A stretch of 64,000 nt of DNA. It comes from an uncultured Verrucomicrobiales bacterium. Its GTDB lineage: Bacteria > Verrucomicrobiota > Verrucomicrobiia > Verrucomicrobiales > Akkermansiaceae. Shown here one piece after another: positions 50,854-58,711 of the stretch. Made by a program: the position numbers and the translations under genes. How positions within the stretch are numbered: position 1 is the stretch's first letter; every line of letters starts with the position of its first letter. The stretch is taken from the NCBI GenBank assembly GCA_947039485.1, contig CAMQZC010000005.1:1-64000 (forward strand). The letters run 5' to 3'. A model generated the notes under the pieces. The model ran no database searches and had not been told where the DNA came from. It worked only from the letters and a program-made list of their open reading frames with translations.

Positions 50854-51057
50854 ATGTTATGCCAACTTATAGATTTTTTGATCGAGGATATCTTGATTCC
50901 GTCGAGCTTGTTTTGGATACCCGCGCTGCTGATTCTTTCAATCGTGGGGTTTCGCCACTTTTTCATCTGCTCTCGCTATATCATCTCGGTAATTTGCCTG
51001 ATGGCTCCTCTGGTTTTTTTGGGGCTCTTTGCAGCCCTAGCCTTGTTTGTCTATTGA
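50854..51057 (+). CDS. Possible small membrane protein
   Basis: A 67-residue frame with two hydrophobic segments (LIEDILIPSSLFWIPALLILSIV and YIISVICLMAPLVFLGLFAALALFVY) and a short polar start, in the 415-base gap between a lipoprotein start and the HTH gene. The hydrophobic pattern is too consistent for chance in an otherwise non-coding stretch, but no ribosome site or family pattern supports it. A larger overlapping frame (50790-51092) is rejected. Confidence 0.35.
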   Translation: MLCQLIDFLIEDILIPSSLFWIPALLILSIVGFRHFFICSRYIISVICLMAPLVFLGLFAALALFVY

Positions 51058-51071
51058 GGAGTGGGGGGGTG

Positions 51072-51104
51072 AAAAAATCGGCTGCATCGTAAGCGATGCA
51101 GCCG
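51072..51104 (-). terminator. Terminator of the double-HTH gene
   Basis: On the minus strand CGGCTGCATCG / CGATGCAGCCG forms a perfect 11-bp stem with a four-base loop followed by ATTTTTT, 12 bases past the gene stop. Confidence 0.9.
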
Positions 51105-51115
51105 AGAGGTGTTTT

Positions 51116-51703
51116 TTAATCATCGCCATCATCAGCAAAGATATTGAGGGCATTGGCCCGAGCTATCCTTGCCATTCGATGGTTGCGCAGTTTGTTGATA
51201 TCACTGACGCGCAAGTAGCAGCGTCGACGGGGTCCTTGACCGGATTGACAGCGTAGGAAGACTGGTTTGAGTTTGCCCGACTTGATAGCTCGCTGGATGG
51301 TGCTGCGCCCCACATTGAGAGCCTTGGCGGCCTCCATGGTGGTTAGTAGCCCCGCGATTTCATCTTTTTGGACAAGGGGTTCCTTTTCGTTCGCTATTTT
51401 TTCGACTCGATCTTTTTTCCAGTAGATGCGAGGGGGGCGCCCATCCTGCGCTACGAGCCGGAAGGTAATGCGCTTGCGGCGCATCATGATGCGCGCGGCG
51501 GAGTGACTGCATCCGAGGATGTCGGCGGCCTGATCTGTTGTAATTCCCCAAGGAGGGATTACATCATAGGGCTTCCCGTTCTCGGGGCTGAGTCCAGGGC
51601 GCGTTTGAATTACCTCTTTGGGGTAAATTACGCCTGGTATGTTAAAATATCGCTTCCCTCCAACTCCTTGGAGGGTGCGTGGAATAAAATTAGGCCTTAC
51701 CAT
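51116..51703 (-). CDS. Protein with two excisionase-like helix-turn-helix domains
   Basis: A 195-residue basic protein starting at the ATG at 51703 (the track's first codon at 51724 is TTG). Two MerR/excisionase-type HTH units are seen: GITTDQAADILGCSHSAARIMMRRKRI (about 55-80) and LLTTMEAAKALNVGRSTIQRAIKSGKL (about 125-150), each followed by a beta wing (RIYWKKDRVEKI; RRRCYLRVSDINKL). It has no membrane or catalytic region. Excisionase-like HTHs commonly serve mobile elements, and this lies within the accessory part of the window near the phage block, but a purely chromosomal regulator is equally possible. A final acidic tail ends in ADDGDD. Confidence 0.75.
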   Translation of the reverse strand: MVRPNFIPRTLQGVGGKRYFNIPGVIYPKEVIQTRPGLSPENGKPYDVIPPWGITTDQAADILGCSHSAARIMMRRKRITFRLVAQDGRPPRIYWKKDRVEKIANEKEPLVQKDEIAGLLTTMEAAKALNVGRSTIQRAIKSGKLKPVFLRCQSGQGPRRRCYLRVSDINKLRNHRMARIARANALNIFADDGDD

Positions 51704-51979
51704 AAGCCGTGTGCAGAGGCACAAGTCGGTATGACCACTGATGAGTAGTCTATTTTCATATAATTGATACCGATTCTGTTAAAACAGGGTTATAATATCT
51801 TTGCTTTGCAGAGTAATCAATTATGTGGCCAATACATGGCAGTGTTTATTGCGTAGATAGGGCTGCTTGCGACTCCTCTGGTGAAACGAGATGGCATCTA
51901 CAGTACCCATATCATTCTGCGTTATTAGCCTATATTTTGCTAATGACAAATAGAATAACAGCGACAGTTGAAACTTGTA

Positions 51980-52534
51980 TTATTTGCTTTTCTCGATGCT
52001 AAAGAGCAGGGGGGCTGTGGCGGCGCCATTGTGCGCCTCACTGCGACTCACGATGTAGTCGCGGATGGGGAGTACTGCAAGAAATTGCTCGATGGCTCGA
52101 TATTCCTCCTCACCGCCCTCATGGGCAGGGTAGACCATCAGCGTGAGCCTTCCTTTGGGGACGAGGAGCCCGAGGCTGGACTCAATGGCGCGCATGCTGC
52201 TGCTGGCTCGGGTGACGATGCGGTGATCTCCCCCGGGCAGGTAGCCGAGGTTGAACATGGCGGCGCGCACGGTAGAGGGGACATGCTGGGCGATCTGCTC
52301 ATGGCTGCAACAATGCGCACGCAGGCAGGCACCAAGTCCCGCTTGATTCAGTCTCTGGCGGGTCGCCTCAATAGCGGCCTCTTGCAAGTCAAAGGCGTAG
52401 AGCTCTCCCTCAACGCCAATATGCTGGGCGAGAAAGAGGCTGTCATGACCATTGCCTGCGGTGCCGTCGATGACGCAGTCCCCCGGCTGGAGGATGGCGG
52501 CGATGTGCAGGCGTGCTAACTCAAGGAGGCGCAT
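51980..52534 (-). CDS. mnmM: MnmM-like tRNA methyltransferase (YtqB family)
   Basis: A 184-residue Rossmann methyltransferase. It shows the SAM loop IDGTAGNGHDSLFLAQHIG, GELYAFDLQ, and the family-specific FNLGYLPGGDH, with SEAHNGAATAPLLFSIE near the end. This is the pattern of the YtqB group, for which MnmM activity has been described: methylation of 5-aminomethyl-2-thiouridine at the tRNA wobble position. Assignment rests on motif memory and a related rRNA methylase role is not excluded. The ATG at 52534 follows the LolA-like gene's stop by 12 bases. Confidence 0.8.
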   Translation of the reverse strand: MRLLELARLHIAAILQPGDCVIDGTAGNGHDSLFLAQHIGVEGELYAFDLQEAAIEATRQRLNQAGLGACLRAHCCSHEQIAQHVPSTVRAAMFNLGYLPGGDHRIVTRASSSMRAIESSLGLLVPKGRLTLMVYPAHEGGEEEYRAIEQFLAVLPIRDYIVSRSEAHNGAATAPLLFSIEKSK

Positions 52535-52546
52535 ATGGGGAGAGCT

Positions 52547-53275
52547 TTATTTCTCAGGGATGTCATCCATCTCCAAGTAGTTGAGGGCGATGGTGCGATT
52601 AGGGTTGTTGGGGTCGCGGATTTCAAGCTTCATTTGCTTGAAGAACCAGCTACCGTCACTGAGTCGCTGAACAGATGTGATGGAGAATCGCTTCTTGAGC
52701 TGCCCCTTGGTATCGTAGCCGTCAATCTGCCAGCTCGTGCCATTCTCCTTGTCGATCCAGATGCGGACCCAGGCAAATTGTCCGATATTGGGCGCGGGGT
52801 TGCTCACCTCGATGATGTGGCAGTCCCGCCCCTTGATACGGCTGTTGCTTGACTCAGACAGCAGGCGGCCACCCTTCCAATAGAGGAAGCGCAAGGAGAG
52901 GTCCTCGTAGGCGACATCCGTGCCGGCAATTTTCTTGCTATAATCGCTGGGAGGCATGACACGTGCATTGCCATTGCTCACGCGGATGAGCTCGGCTTTG
53001 CGAGCTTGGATGAGCAGATCAAAGCGCTGCCAAACGTTGTTCTCTTGATATTGGAAGACGATGGTGCCGCCTCGAGAGCTCAGGCTGAAGGGGACTTGGG
53101 TGCGACCTTTGCGGATTTTGCCCACCACGTCGCGCTCGCCCTGGCTCACGGTCATTTGACGCACTGATTGGAGAATCTGATCCGCAGACATATCGGCCAC
53201 CGCGGAGCTGCCGAGCAGGACGATGGCGGAGCAGATGAGTCTGCAACTGTCTCTAAAAATGTTCATAGACTTCAT
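52547..53275 (-). CDS. LolA-like outer-membrane lipoprotein-sorting protein
   Basis: A 242-residue periplasmic protein with a Sec signal peptide (LICSAIVLLGSSAVADM). The pattern MSADQILQSVRQM at the mature start, then a curved-sheet strand series (FQYQENNVWQRFDL, DLSLRFLYWKGGRLL, CHIIEVSNP, WVRIWIDKENGTSWQIDGYD) and a KLEIRDPNN..TIALNYLEMDDI end matches LolA_like proteins, which carry lipids or lipoproteins between membranes. Two ATGs (53275 and 53266) are usable. In this lipoprotein-rich genome it may be a lipoprotein carrier, but no LolB or LolCDE gene is adjacent. Confidence 0.75.
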   Translation of the reverse strand: MKSMNIFRDSCRLICSAIVLLGSSAVADMSADQILQSVRQMTVSQGERDVVGKIRKGRTQVPFSLSSRGGTIVFQYQENNVWQRFDLLIQARKAELIRVSNGNARVMPPSDYSKKIAGTDVAYEDLSLRFLYWKGGRLLSESSNSRIKGRDCHIIEVSNPAPNIGQFAWVRIWIDKENGTSWQIDGYDTKGQLKKRFSITSVQRLSDGSWFFKQMKLEIRDPNNPNRTIALNYLEMDDIPEK

Positions 53276-53345
53276 ATAACATAATGGCGCGCAAAATAGG
53301 AGCTTTATTTAAGTGTGCCACAAAAAATGCGACGCGACAGGGTAT

Positions 53346-53380
53346 GAAAAACGCAGCCTAAGCTGCTGCTTGGCTGCGCT
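53346..53380 (-). terminator. Terminator of the 39-residue lipoprotein gene
   Basis: On the minus strand GCAGCCAAGC...GCTTAGGCTGC forms an imperfect stem followed by GTTTTTC, about 20 bases after the short gene's stop. Confidence 0.6.
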
Positions 53381-53397
53381 GGTCTGCATAATGCAGG

Positions 53398-53517
53398 TTA
53401 CTTAGTAGGCTGGATGATGATCGCTGCAGCTGGTGGTTCTGGTTGCTGCTGTTGTTGTTGTTGGCAGCAGGAGCAGAGGGCGATGCCGCTAAGGGCGATA
53501 ATTATGATGCTTTTCAT
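53398..53517 (-). CDS. 39-residue lipoprotein with poly-Gln stretch (not in ORF track)
   Basis: A short frame on the minus strand from ATG at 53517 to TAA at 53398: a basic start MKS, a hydrophobic stretch IIIIALSGIALCS, a lipobox ALCSC with the lipidated Cys at about residue 17, then CQQQQQQQPEPPAAAIIIQPTK. The seven Gln codons mix CAA and CAG. A terminator hairpin follows. The strong lipoprotein signal supports a real gene, comparable in size to entericidin-type or lysis-type small lipoproteins, but the function is unknown. Confidence 0.6.
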   Translation of the reverse strand: MKSIIIIALSGIALCSCCQQQQQQQPEPPAAAIIIQPTK

Positions 53518-53603
53518 CCCTCTAGTGTAGACTATTAGTCTGAGGAGACAAGCAGTTAGAGTGGGGATATATCTAATAACTAGAAAGTTAGATACTGAAC
53601 GAC

Positions 53604-53636
53604 AAAAAACCCGCGAACCTAAGTTCGCGGGTTTTA
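53604..53636 (-). terminator. Terminator of tRNA-Tyr
   Basis: A 13-bp GC-rich stem (AAAACCCGCGAAC / GTTCGCGGGTTTT on the minus strand) with a four-base loop and a T-run, seven bases beyond the tRNA end. Confidence 0.88.
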
Positions 53637-53642
53637 AGTTGC

Positions 53643-53724
53643 TGGGCAGAGAAGGATTCGAACCTTCGAAAGCAACGCTAGCAGATTTACAGTCTGCCCC
53701 CTTTGACCGCTCGGGAACCTACCC
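53643..53724 (-). tRNA. tRNA-Tyr (GTA)
   Basis: An 82-base class II tRNA with long variable arm: acceptor GGGTAGG/TCTGCCC, D-arm with GAGCGG, anticodon loop CTGTAAA (anticodon GTA), variable arm TAGCGTTGCTTTC, T-arm GAAGG/TTCGAAT/CCTTC and discriminator A. CCA is not encoded (AGC follows). It closely resembles the Escherichia coli tRNA-Tyr. Confidence 0.95.
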
Positions 53725-53764
53725 ATTCGGTTTGTTTCACCCCCTAGAGGGTGGTTGCGGGGTG

Positions 53765-53793
53765 ATTCTACGCTAAAATGGCGTGGACTGCAA
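53765..53793 (-). promoter_or_regulatory. Promoter of tRNA-Tyr
   Basis: On the minus strand TTGCAG and TAGAAT are separated by 17 bases, with a start predicted about 35 bases before the mature tRNA. Confidence 0.7.
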
Positions 53794-53826
53794 GCATTTT
53801 TTTACTCTTTCGTGTTAATTTAGTAA

Positions 53827-54825
53827 TTATTTCTTATTGGCCCTCCATTTGCGCCATGCTGGGATGAAGAATGCGATCGCACCAAAGATCACAGCTACAG
53901 AGAGGTATTGACCTCGAGTGATGTCATTCCATGTCTCTGCGTCAGGCTCGCGGTAGAACTCTGTGCTGATGCGGCCAGCGGCGTAGAGTAGGCAGAAGAG
54001 AGCTGAGATGAAGCCTGCAGGAATATTTCTCCAGATGAGACGTATGCTAAGCAGAATGATGAAGATGATGAGTCCCTCTGCGGCGGCTTCAAAGAGCTGG
54101 GAGGGGTAGCGCAGGCTGAGCTGCTCGCCAATCCCGTAGCGCAGCTCCTCATTGCTGCGCATCAGCTCAATGAGCTTGTTGTTGAGCTCGTGCTGTGAGA
54201 GGACGCCATTGAGGATGGTGGGCTCTATTGTAATCGCGCTCTGGATGATTTCATTCCAGCGCTGGGGGTCGCGTGCGCATATCTCATGTAGCTCTAGAGG
54301 GAATTTCATGGCAGTAGCGCTTTGCTCGGGCGCGAGTCGGCCATAAAGCTCTCCGTTGATGAAGTTCGCGATGCGGCCAAAGCAGAGACCAATGGAGGAG
54401 GCGATGGCAAGACCATCGCAGAGGTTGAGGATGGGCCATTTGTACTTGCGACTATAGTAGAGCGCTACGAGAAAGACGCCCAAGATGCCACCATGCGAGG
54501 CCATGCCTCCCTCCCAAACGCGGAATACCCAAGAAGGATCTGCAATAAAGCCACTCCATCCGTGTTTGGGCAGCCAGTAGAAGAAGAACTCGCCGAGGCG
54601 ACCCCCCATGAGAGCGCCAAAAATCGCTGTGCTGGTGATGAAATCGCTGAGTTTTTCAGGATTGACGCAATAGAGATTGCGCTTGGAGAGAGCTAGAAGG
54701 ACGAGGTAGCCGACAAGAAAGCTCATCACATAGGATAGTCCATACCAGCGTAGAGCGAGGGGTGTGCCGGGTATATCAAAGATGATCGGGTCGAGGTTGT
54801 GGATGTAGATAGCCAGGAGATTCAT
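53827..54825 (-). CDS. lgt: Prolipoprotein diacylglyceryl transferase
   Basis: Lgt transfers diacylglycerol from phosphatidylglycerol to the lipobox Cys of prolipoproteins. The 332-residue integral membrane protein has RWYGLSYVMSFLVGY, the GGRLGEFFFYW loop, WEGGMASHGGILGVF, the signature GRIANFINGELYGR and a YPSQLFEAAAEGL region. A hydrophilic insertion of about 60 residues lies between the signature and YPSQLFEA, making it longer than the Escherichia coli enzyme (291). With lspA at 4504 the window holds two of the lipoprotein maturation enzymes, and about eight lipoproteins that need them. Confidence 0.95.
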   Translation of the reverse strand: MNLLAIYIHNLDPIIFDIPGTPLALRWYGLSYVMSFLVGYLVLLALSKRNLYCVNPEKLSDFITSTAIFGALMGGRLGEFFFYWLPKHGWSGFIADPSWVFRVWEGGMASHGGILGVFLVALYYSRKYKWPILNLCDGLAIASSIGLCFGRIANFINGELYGRLAPEQSATAMKFPLELHEICARDPQRWNEIIQSAITIEPTILNGVLSQHELNNKLIELMRSNEELRYGIGEQLSLRYPSQLFEAAAEGLIIFIILLSIRLIWRNIPAGFISALFCLLYAAGRISTEFYREPDAETWNDITRGQYLSVAVIFGAIAFFIPAWRKWRANKK

Positions 54826-54856
54826 GTGGGGTTGTTTATAGCATGCTTAAGGCGTG

Positions 54857-54885
54857 TTGGGGAGCAAAAAAAGTGCCTGTATTAG
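54857..54885 (+). promoter_or_regulatory. Candidate promoter of the pilus/secretin-like operon
   Basis: TTGGGG and TATTAG are separated by 17 bases, about 90 bases before the first gene. The -35 box is weak. An ACATCTAAATGT inverted repeat lies just downstream near 54893 and could bind a regulator. Confidence 0.35.
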
Positions 54886-54977
54886 CAAATAGAACATCTA
54901 AATGTTAAAAAAAGTCAATTTAGCGTAAGTTTTTCTCGCCAAGAGGGGGGTGATTCGTGTATAAAAGGGATGAAATC

Positions 54978-55841
54978 ATGCATCCTATTATGAAGACCTT
55001 CATCTCATCCATATTGGTGTCCGCAATCTGCGCCTCCGCCGTCTCTGCTCTCGATGCGACAAGTGTTCGCGTAGAGCTCCCTAAGTCCGTAAACGCCTTG
55101 ACTGTGCACCAAATTGCGGCCCCCAGTGTGACATTCCTCTCAAGCGCCACGAAGGGCAAGTCCAAGTTTGATCCTGCGCCAAGCAAAAGCAAGCCCGTTG
55201 GTAAGCAGGTTTCTGCCGTTAAGCAGTGGCAGTATGTGAGCTTTCCCCTCAGGGTACATGGTTTTCCTGTCAAGGTAGGCGGTAGCTCCAAGCATACACA
55301 GACACCACACTTTGTATCTGAACTCTCAGTGACGATGTACGCGCTCTTCCGCTCCCATAAGGATGACAAAGACTCTCCTCTTGTCTTCCTCACCAAGGAA
55401 CTGAACTATGTTAACGTGCCCGTCGGTGATATTAACGTCGGCTTTATGATCTCCCCCCGCGATGCTAGCAAGATTGCACCGTTTGATAATGACAGGGCAA
55501 AGGTTGCAGGCGATCTCAGGGAGTGCTTGGTCGCGCTCGCGATTGAGGCTCGCTTCAACGGCGTACGCTGCATGGCCTCTAAGAAGGCTTCTGAAATGAC
55601 CGTGATTTTAGATAAAACCCTCAAGTCTCGCCTGGAGGGTGCATGGTGGAAGAAGCAGAGCTTCCGCAGCAGTTCCGCAAGCTTGTTGGGTATCAACGAG
55701 ACTCCTTTTGCCTTTTCTTTCGGTTCCCATTTCCCTGAAATGTCACCTCTCTTAGTCTCATCAGCCTCGGCGCCAAAGGCTGCCACCGCTGATGGAAATG
55801 ACGTAGTTGGTGCGGAAAGCAGCGATGCGGAAGATGAATAA
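54978..55841 (+). CDS. Amuc_1102-like exported Ig-fold pilus-associated protein
   Basis: A 287-residue protein from the ATG at 54978; AAGGGA eight bases upstream makes this the best start (the track starts on a GTG at 54957, and 54990 is also possible). The signal peptide is TFISSILVSAICASAVSALDA. The mature region is strand-rich with Ser/Lys and no Cys. By position and size it corresponds to Amuc_1102 of Akkermansia muciniphila, whose structure is an Ig-like fold resembling archaeal type IV pilins. It is the first gene of the five-gene operon. The homology is inferred mainly from synteny and profile, since I could not align the sequences. Confidence 0.7.
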   Translation: MHPIMKTFISSILVSAICASAVSALDATSVRVELPKSVNALTVHQIAAPSVTFLSSATKGKSKFDPAPSKSKPVGKQVSAVKQWQYVSFPLRVHGFPVKVGGSSKHTQTPHFVSELSVTMYALFRSHKDDKDSPLVFLTKELNYVNVPVGDINVGFMISPRDASKIAPFDNDRAKVAGDLRECLVALAIEARFNGVRCMASKKASEMTVILDKTLKSRLEGAWWKKQSFRSSSASLLGINETPFAFSFGSHFPEMSPLLVSSASAPKAATADGNDVVGAESSDAEDE

Positions 55842-55882
55842 ATCTTAGGATAAATTACTTTTTTTAACTATACTCTATCACA

Positions 55883-57751
55883 ATGGCTGAATTTAAGACA
55901 ACCGTCGCCTTGGAAATTGGCGCACAGACAGTCACCATGGCTGTCTTTAACCCCTCTGGACACGGCTTTGCTCTCTCTCGATACGCGCAGCGAAATATCG
56001 TCCTCGATCCCGTCGAGGAGGGTCTGCGAATAGACTACGTGAGCAACGCCGTTGCCGAGCTCGTTACGGAGCTCAAGGTCAAGGGTAGTGATGTTCGCAA
56101 TGTGGTCTCAGGGCAGCAGGTATTCATGCGCTTCCTCAAGCTTCCTGCTCTCGATATGGATGATTTGGAGGAGCAAGTAGGATTTGAAGCTCTGCAGCAT
56201 ATTCCCTTCCCCCTCGATGAGATTGTCTATTCCTATCAGGTGTTGGGCTCAGGTGATGCTGGCGAGCGCGATGTGCTACTCGTTGCCATCAAGAAGAATG
56301 TCTTAGATGAGCTCCACGGACAGGTGTCTAGCAATGGACTGCACCCCAAGAGCGTCGATTGCTCCATCTCATCTCTCTACAATGCCTTCCGCATCGGTTA
56401 CCCCGAGGAGCAGGAGTCTGTGATGATTATCGATATCGGTGCCAAGACCACTGATATCATCTTTAGCGAGAATGGTCGCTTTTACACACGCTCGGTGACG
56501 GCTGCTGGTTCCTTTATAACTAATGCGATTAGCCGTGAGTTCAAGCTCAGCTTCCTTGAGGCTGAAGCAATCAAGGTTGAGAAAGGTCTCATTTCTCTGG
56601 GTAGTGGTCATACCGATGATCTCGATGAGCAGACAGCTGCTCTCGCTACTACAATTCGCACGGCGATGGGTCGCCTGAGCTCTGAGGTGCAGCGCACCAT
56701 CAATCACTACCGCGCTCAGTACAAGGGGAATGCCCCAGTCAAGGCCTACATCTGTGGTGGTGGCGCTCGCATGCCCTATGCTGTTGAGTACCTCAATGCC
56801 GCACTCAATATCTCAGTGGAGCACCTCAATCCCCTCGCTGCCTTCTCTATTGGCAGTAAGATTGATGAGACAGCCCTCTCGATGGACGCTCTCTGCCTCG
56901 GCCCTGTTGCGGGTGCTGCGGTCACGGGTGCTAAGGTAGGTGAGTTTAATATCGATCTTGTACCCACAGTGTTGGGGAAGGATCGCGCTGAGAAAGCTCT
57001 CCTCCTCAAGGTTGTTGTCGCTGGCGCGATTGCTCTGGCAGGCGCTGGCTTCTTTGCCTATCAGTCAGTCGCGGCATCCACCGCTGCGACAAATAGCCTC
57101 AAAAAGATTGAGGCTCAATACGAGCGCGTCAGTAATATTGCTGACACCGTGGTAAATCTTAATAATCGCTACAGCCGTGCTGGCCGCGAGCTCAAGGAGA
57201 TTTCAGAGCTTTATCTTAGCCGTACAACTTATGCGGACATCTTGCTGCAAATTGCAGAGAAGAGCCCCTCAGTCAAGTTCTGGATTACAGAGTTTACTCC
57301 AATGATTAACTACGATGTAGCCAATACGGAGCTGACTGGTGCGTTGAAGGTCAAGGGGCAGCCTCTGATTGACATGGCTCGTAGCCGTAATGGCTCGCCT
57401 GAGAGCTCCATTAATAAGGCTCCCGACTCCATCAACCCTAGAAATCGTAATAAGGACCCCAAGGTCACAGCAATCTATGTGAGTGGTTATACGCTCAAAT
57501 CTTACGGTAAGAGTGATAACGACGTGCATCGCGCTGTGATTCGTGATCTGGTTAATAACAACTTTGATGAGCGCAGCAAGGACTCCCTCTTCCTCTACAA
57601 AGCCCAAGAGGTGAGCGCGAACCAGAATCGCTACTTCCGCTTTGTTTCAGCCGAAGAGACCAAGGGCAAGATGCCTGAGTACGTGGAGAAGTTTATGGTA
57701 ATTATGCCACTCAAGACGCCAATTAACATCCCAGAGCTGAGTAAGAAATAA
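55883..57751 (+). CDS. PilM-PilN fusion (Amuc_1101-like)
   Basis: A 622-residue inner-membrane assembly protein. Residues 1-370 are the PilM/FtsA-type actin-like ATPase: VALEIGAQTVTMAVF, FMRFLKLPALDMDDLEEQVGFEALQHIPFPLDEIVYSYQ (PilM signature), MIIDIGAKTTDIIF, AYICGGGARMP. Residues about 373-395 form a transmembrane helix, followed by a PilN-like region (LKKIEAQYERVSNIADTVVNLNNRYSRAGRELKEISELYL helix, then a ferredoxin-like periplasmic domain with ISVYGYTLKS-like strands). In type IV pili PilM and PilN are separate and form the alignment complex; the fusion is characteristic of the Akkermansia locus. The gap to the next gene is only 19 bases. Confidence 0.85.
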   Translation: MAEFKTTVALEIGAQTVTMAVFNPSGHGFALSRYAQRNIVLDPVEEGLRIDYVSNAVAELVTELKVKGSDVRNVVSGQQVFMRFLKLPALDMDDLEEQVGFEALQHIPFPLDEIVYSYQVLGSGDAGERDVLLVAIKKNVLDELHGQVSSNGLHPKSVDCSISSLYNAFRIGYPEEQESVMIIDIGAKTTDIIFSENGRFYTRSVTAAGSFITNAISREFKLSFLEAEAIKVEKGLISLGSGHTDDLDEQTAALATTIRTAMGRLSSEVQRTINHYRAQYKGNAPVKAYICGGGARMPYAVEYLNAALNISVEHLNPLAAFSIGSKIDETALSMDALCLGPVAGAAVTGAKVGEFNIDLVPTVLGKDRAEKALLLKVVVAGAIALAGAGFFAYQSVAASTAATNSLKKIEAQYERVSNIADTVVNLNNRYSRAGRELKEISELYLSRTTYADILLQIAEKSPSVKFWITEFTPMINYDVANTELTGALKVKGQPLIDMARSRNGSPESSINKAPDSINPRNRNKDPKVTAIYVSGYTLKSYGKSDNDVHRAVIRDLVNNNFDERSKDSLFLYKAQEVSANQNRYFRFVSAEETKGKMPEYVEKFMVIMPLKTPINIPELSKK

Positions 57752-57770
57752 GATCAAAAGGATTTAGAAA

Positions 57771-58691
57771 ATGAATATTAGTGAAAATAAACGAGTAACA
57801 GCACTCGCCGCGCTTTTCTCCCTAGCGTTCTGCGGGGTGATGTATGTGGGTTATCAGTCGCAGACTGATGCGATGGCCGCCAATGCAAGGCTGGCTGAAA
57901 TTGATGAGAAATTTGTCAACTATAGCCGCCAAGATTTCCCACCGACGGTTGCCAGTGTCAAAACACTGCGCAAGTCATTGGGGACAATCACCAATCTCAA
58001 GAAGTCTCTTGACAGCGATTTAGCTGGTTATAGGAGTCGCTGCGTCGGTGATGGGAAGATGTCAACGGCTGTTGAGTTTCAGAGCAAGCTGCGTGTGGCT
58101 ATCGCCCAAACGGCAAAGATCGCCGCTGAGAAAAAGGTAAGCCTGTCCAACACCGCGTCTGATCTCGGCACGGGCAATCTCAAGAATGTTGCCGCTCTGC
58201 AGGAGGAAGTGCCTTATCGCGAGTTCTTACTCGACGCGACCAATTCACTCATGATGATGCTGCTTGATGCAGAGGTTGCGAGTGTTGACAAGGTCTTCAT
58301 CGCCCCCCTCCCTGAGGAGTGCGACTCAGGCTTACGCAGGCCTCCTGCTTACTTCCCCATGTCTATGGAGATTTCCTTTGCTGCAAAGCGAGGAGACTTG
58401 CCTAGCATCATCAACCATATCATTCAGAATAAGGACTACTTCTTCATTTTAACAGGTGTAGCAGCTCTCTCTGACACAAGCATCCCTGATGTTGTGGACG
58501 GTGAGCAAAATGCGCCTCAGGTTCAAGTCGTGCAGAACGATGGGATATCTGATGAAGCAGCTCTCGACGTTGTCGTCCAAGACAGGGGCGTGCAGATTGC
58601 ATCCCGCAAGCTGGGCAACCCCACAGAGACAGTGCGCGTACATTTGACGCTGCAGTTGCTCTACTTTAACGCTCCTAACAAGGTCAAATAA
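57771..58691 (+). CDS. Amuc_1100-like single-pass membrane protein (PilO-like)
   Basis: A 306-residue protein: short cytoplasmic start, one N-terminal transmembrane helix (ALAALFSLAFCGVMYVGYQ), a coiled coil (about 35-85) and a periplasmic alpha/beta domain in which YFPMSMEISFAAKRGDLPSIINHIIQNKDYFFILTGV parallels the Amuc_1100 phrase with MPLEIAF and DYLFTV. A PilO-like topology is implied. Amuc_1100 is a well-known pili-associated protein reported to signal through TLR2; similarity here is moderate, so host activity should not be assumed. AAAGGA lies nine bases before the ATG. Confidence 0.75.
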   Translation: MNISENKRVTALAALFSLAFCGVMYVGYQSQTDAMAANARLAEIDEKFVNYSRQDFPPTVASVKTLRKSLGTITNLKKSLDSDLAGYRSRCVGDGKMSTAVEFQSKLRVAIAQTAKIAAEKKVSLSNTASDLGTGNLKNVAALQEEVPYREFLLDATNSLMMMLLDAEVASVDKVFIAPLPEECDSGLRRPPAYFPMSMEISFAAKRGDLPSIINHIIQNKDYFFILTGVAALSDTSIPDVVDGEQNAPQVQVVQNDGISDEAALDVVVQDRGVQIASRKLGNPTETVRVHLTLQLLYFNAPNKVK

Positions 58692-58711
58692 CATTAACAA
58701 AGATTATCAAT

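Noticed and set aside
50790-51092. 100-residue frame overlapping the possible small membrane protein
   Set aside because: Mixed composition and no signal; the 67-codon frame in the other phase has the more coherent hydrophobic pattern.
44142-54000. Search by eye for a direct repeat of the tRNA-Asn 3' end marking an att site
   Set aside because: No copy of the last 12 or more tRNA bases was found in this stretch, so no attachment site is claimed.
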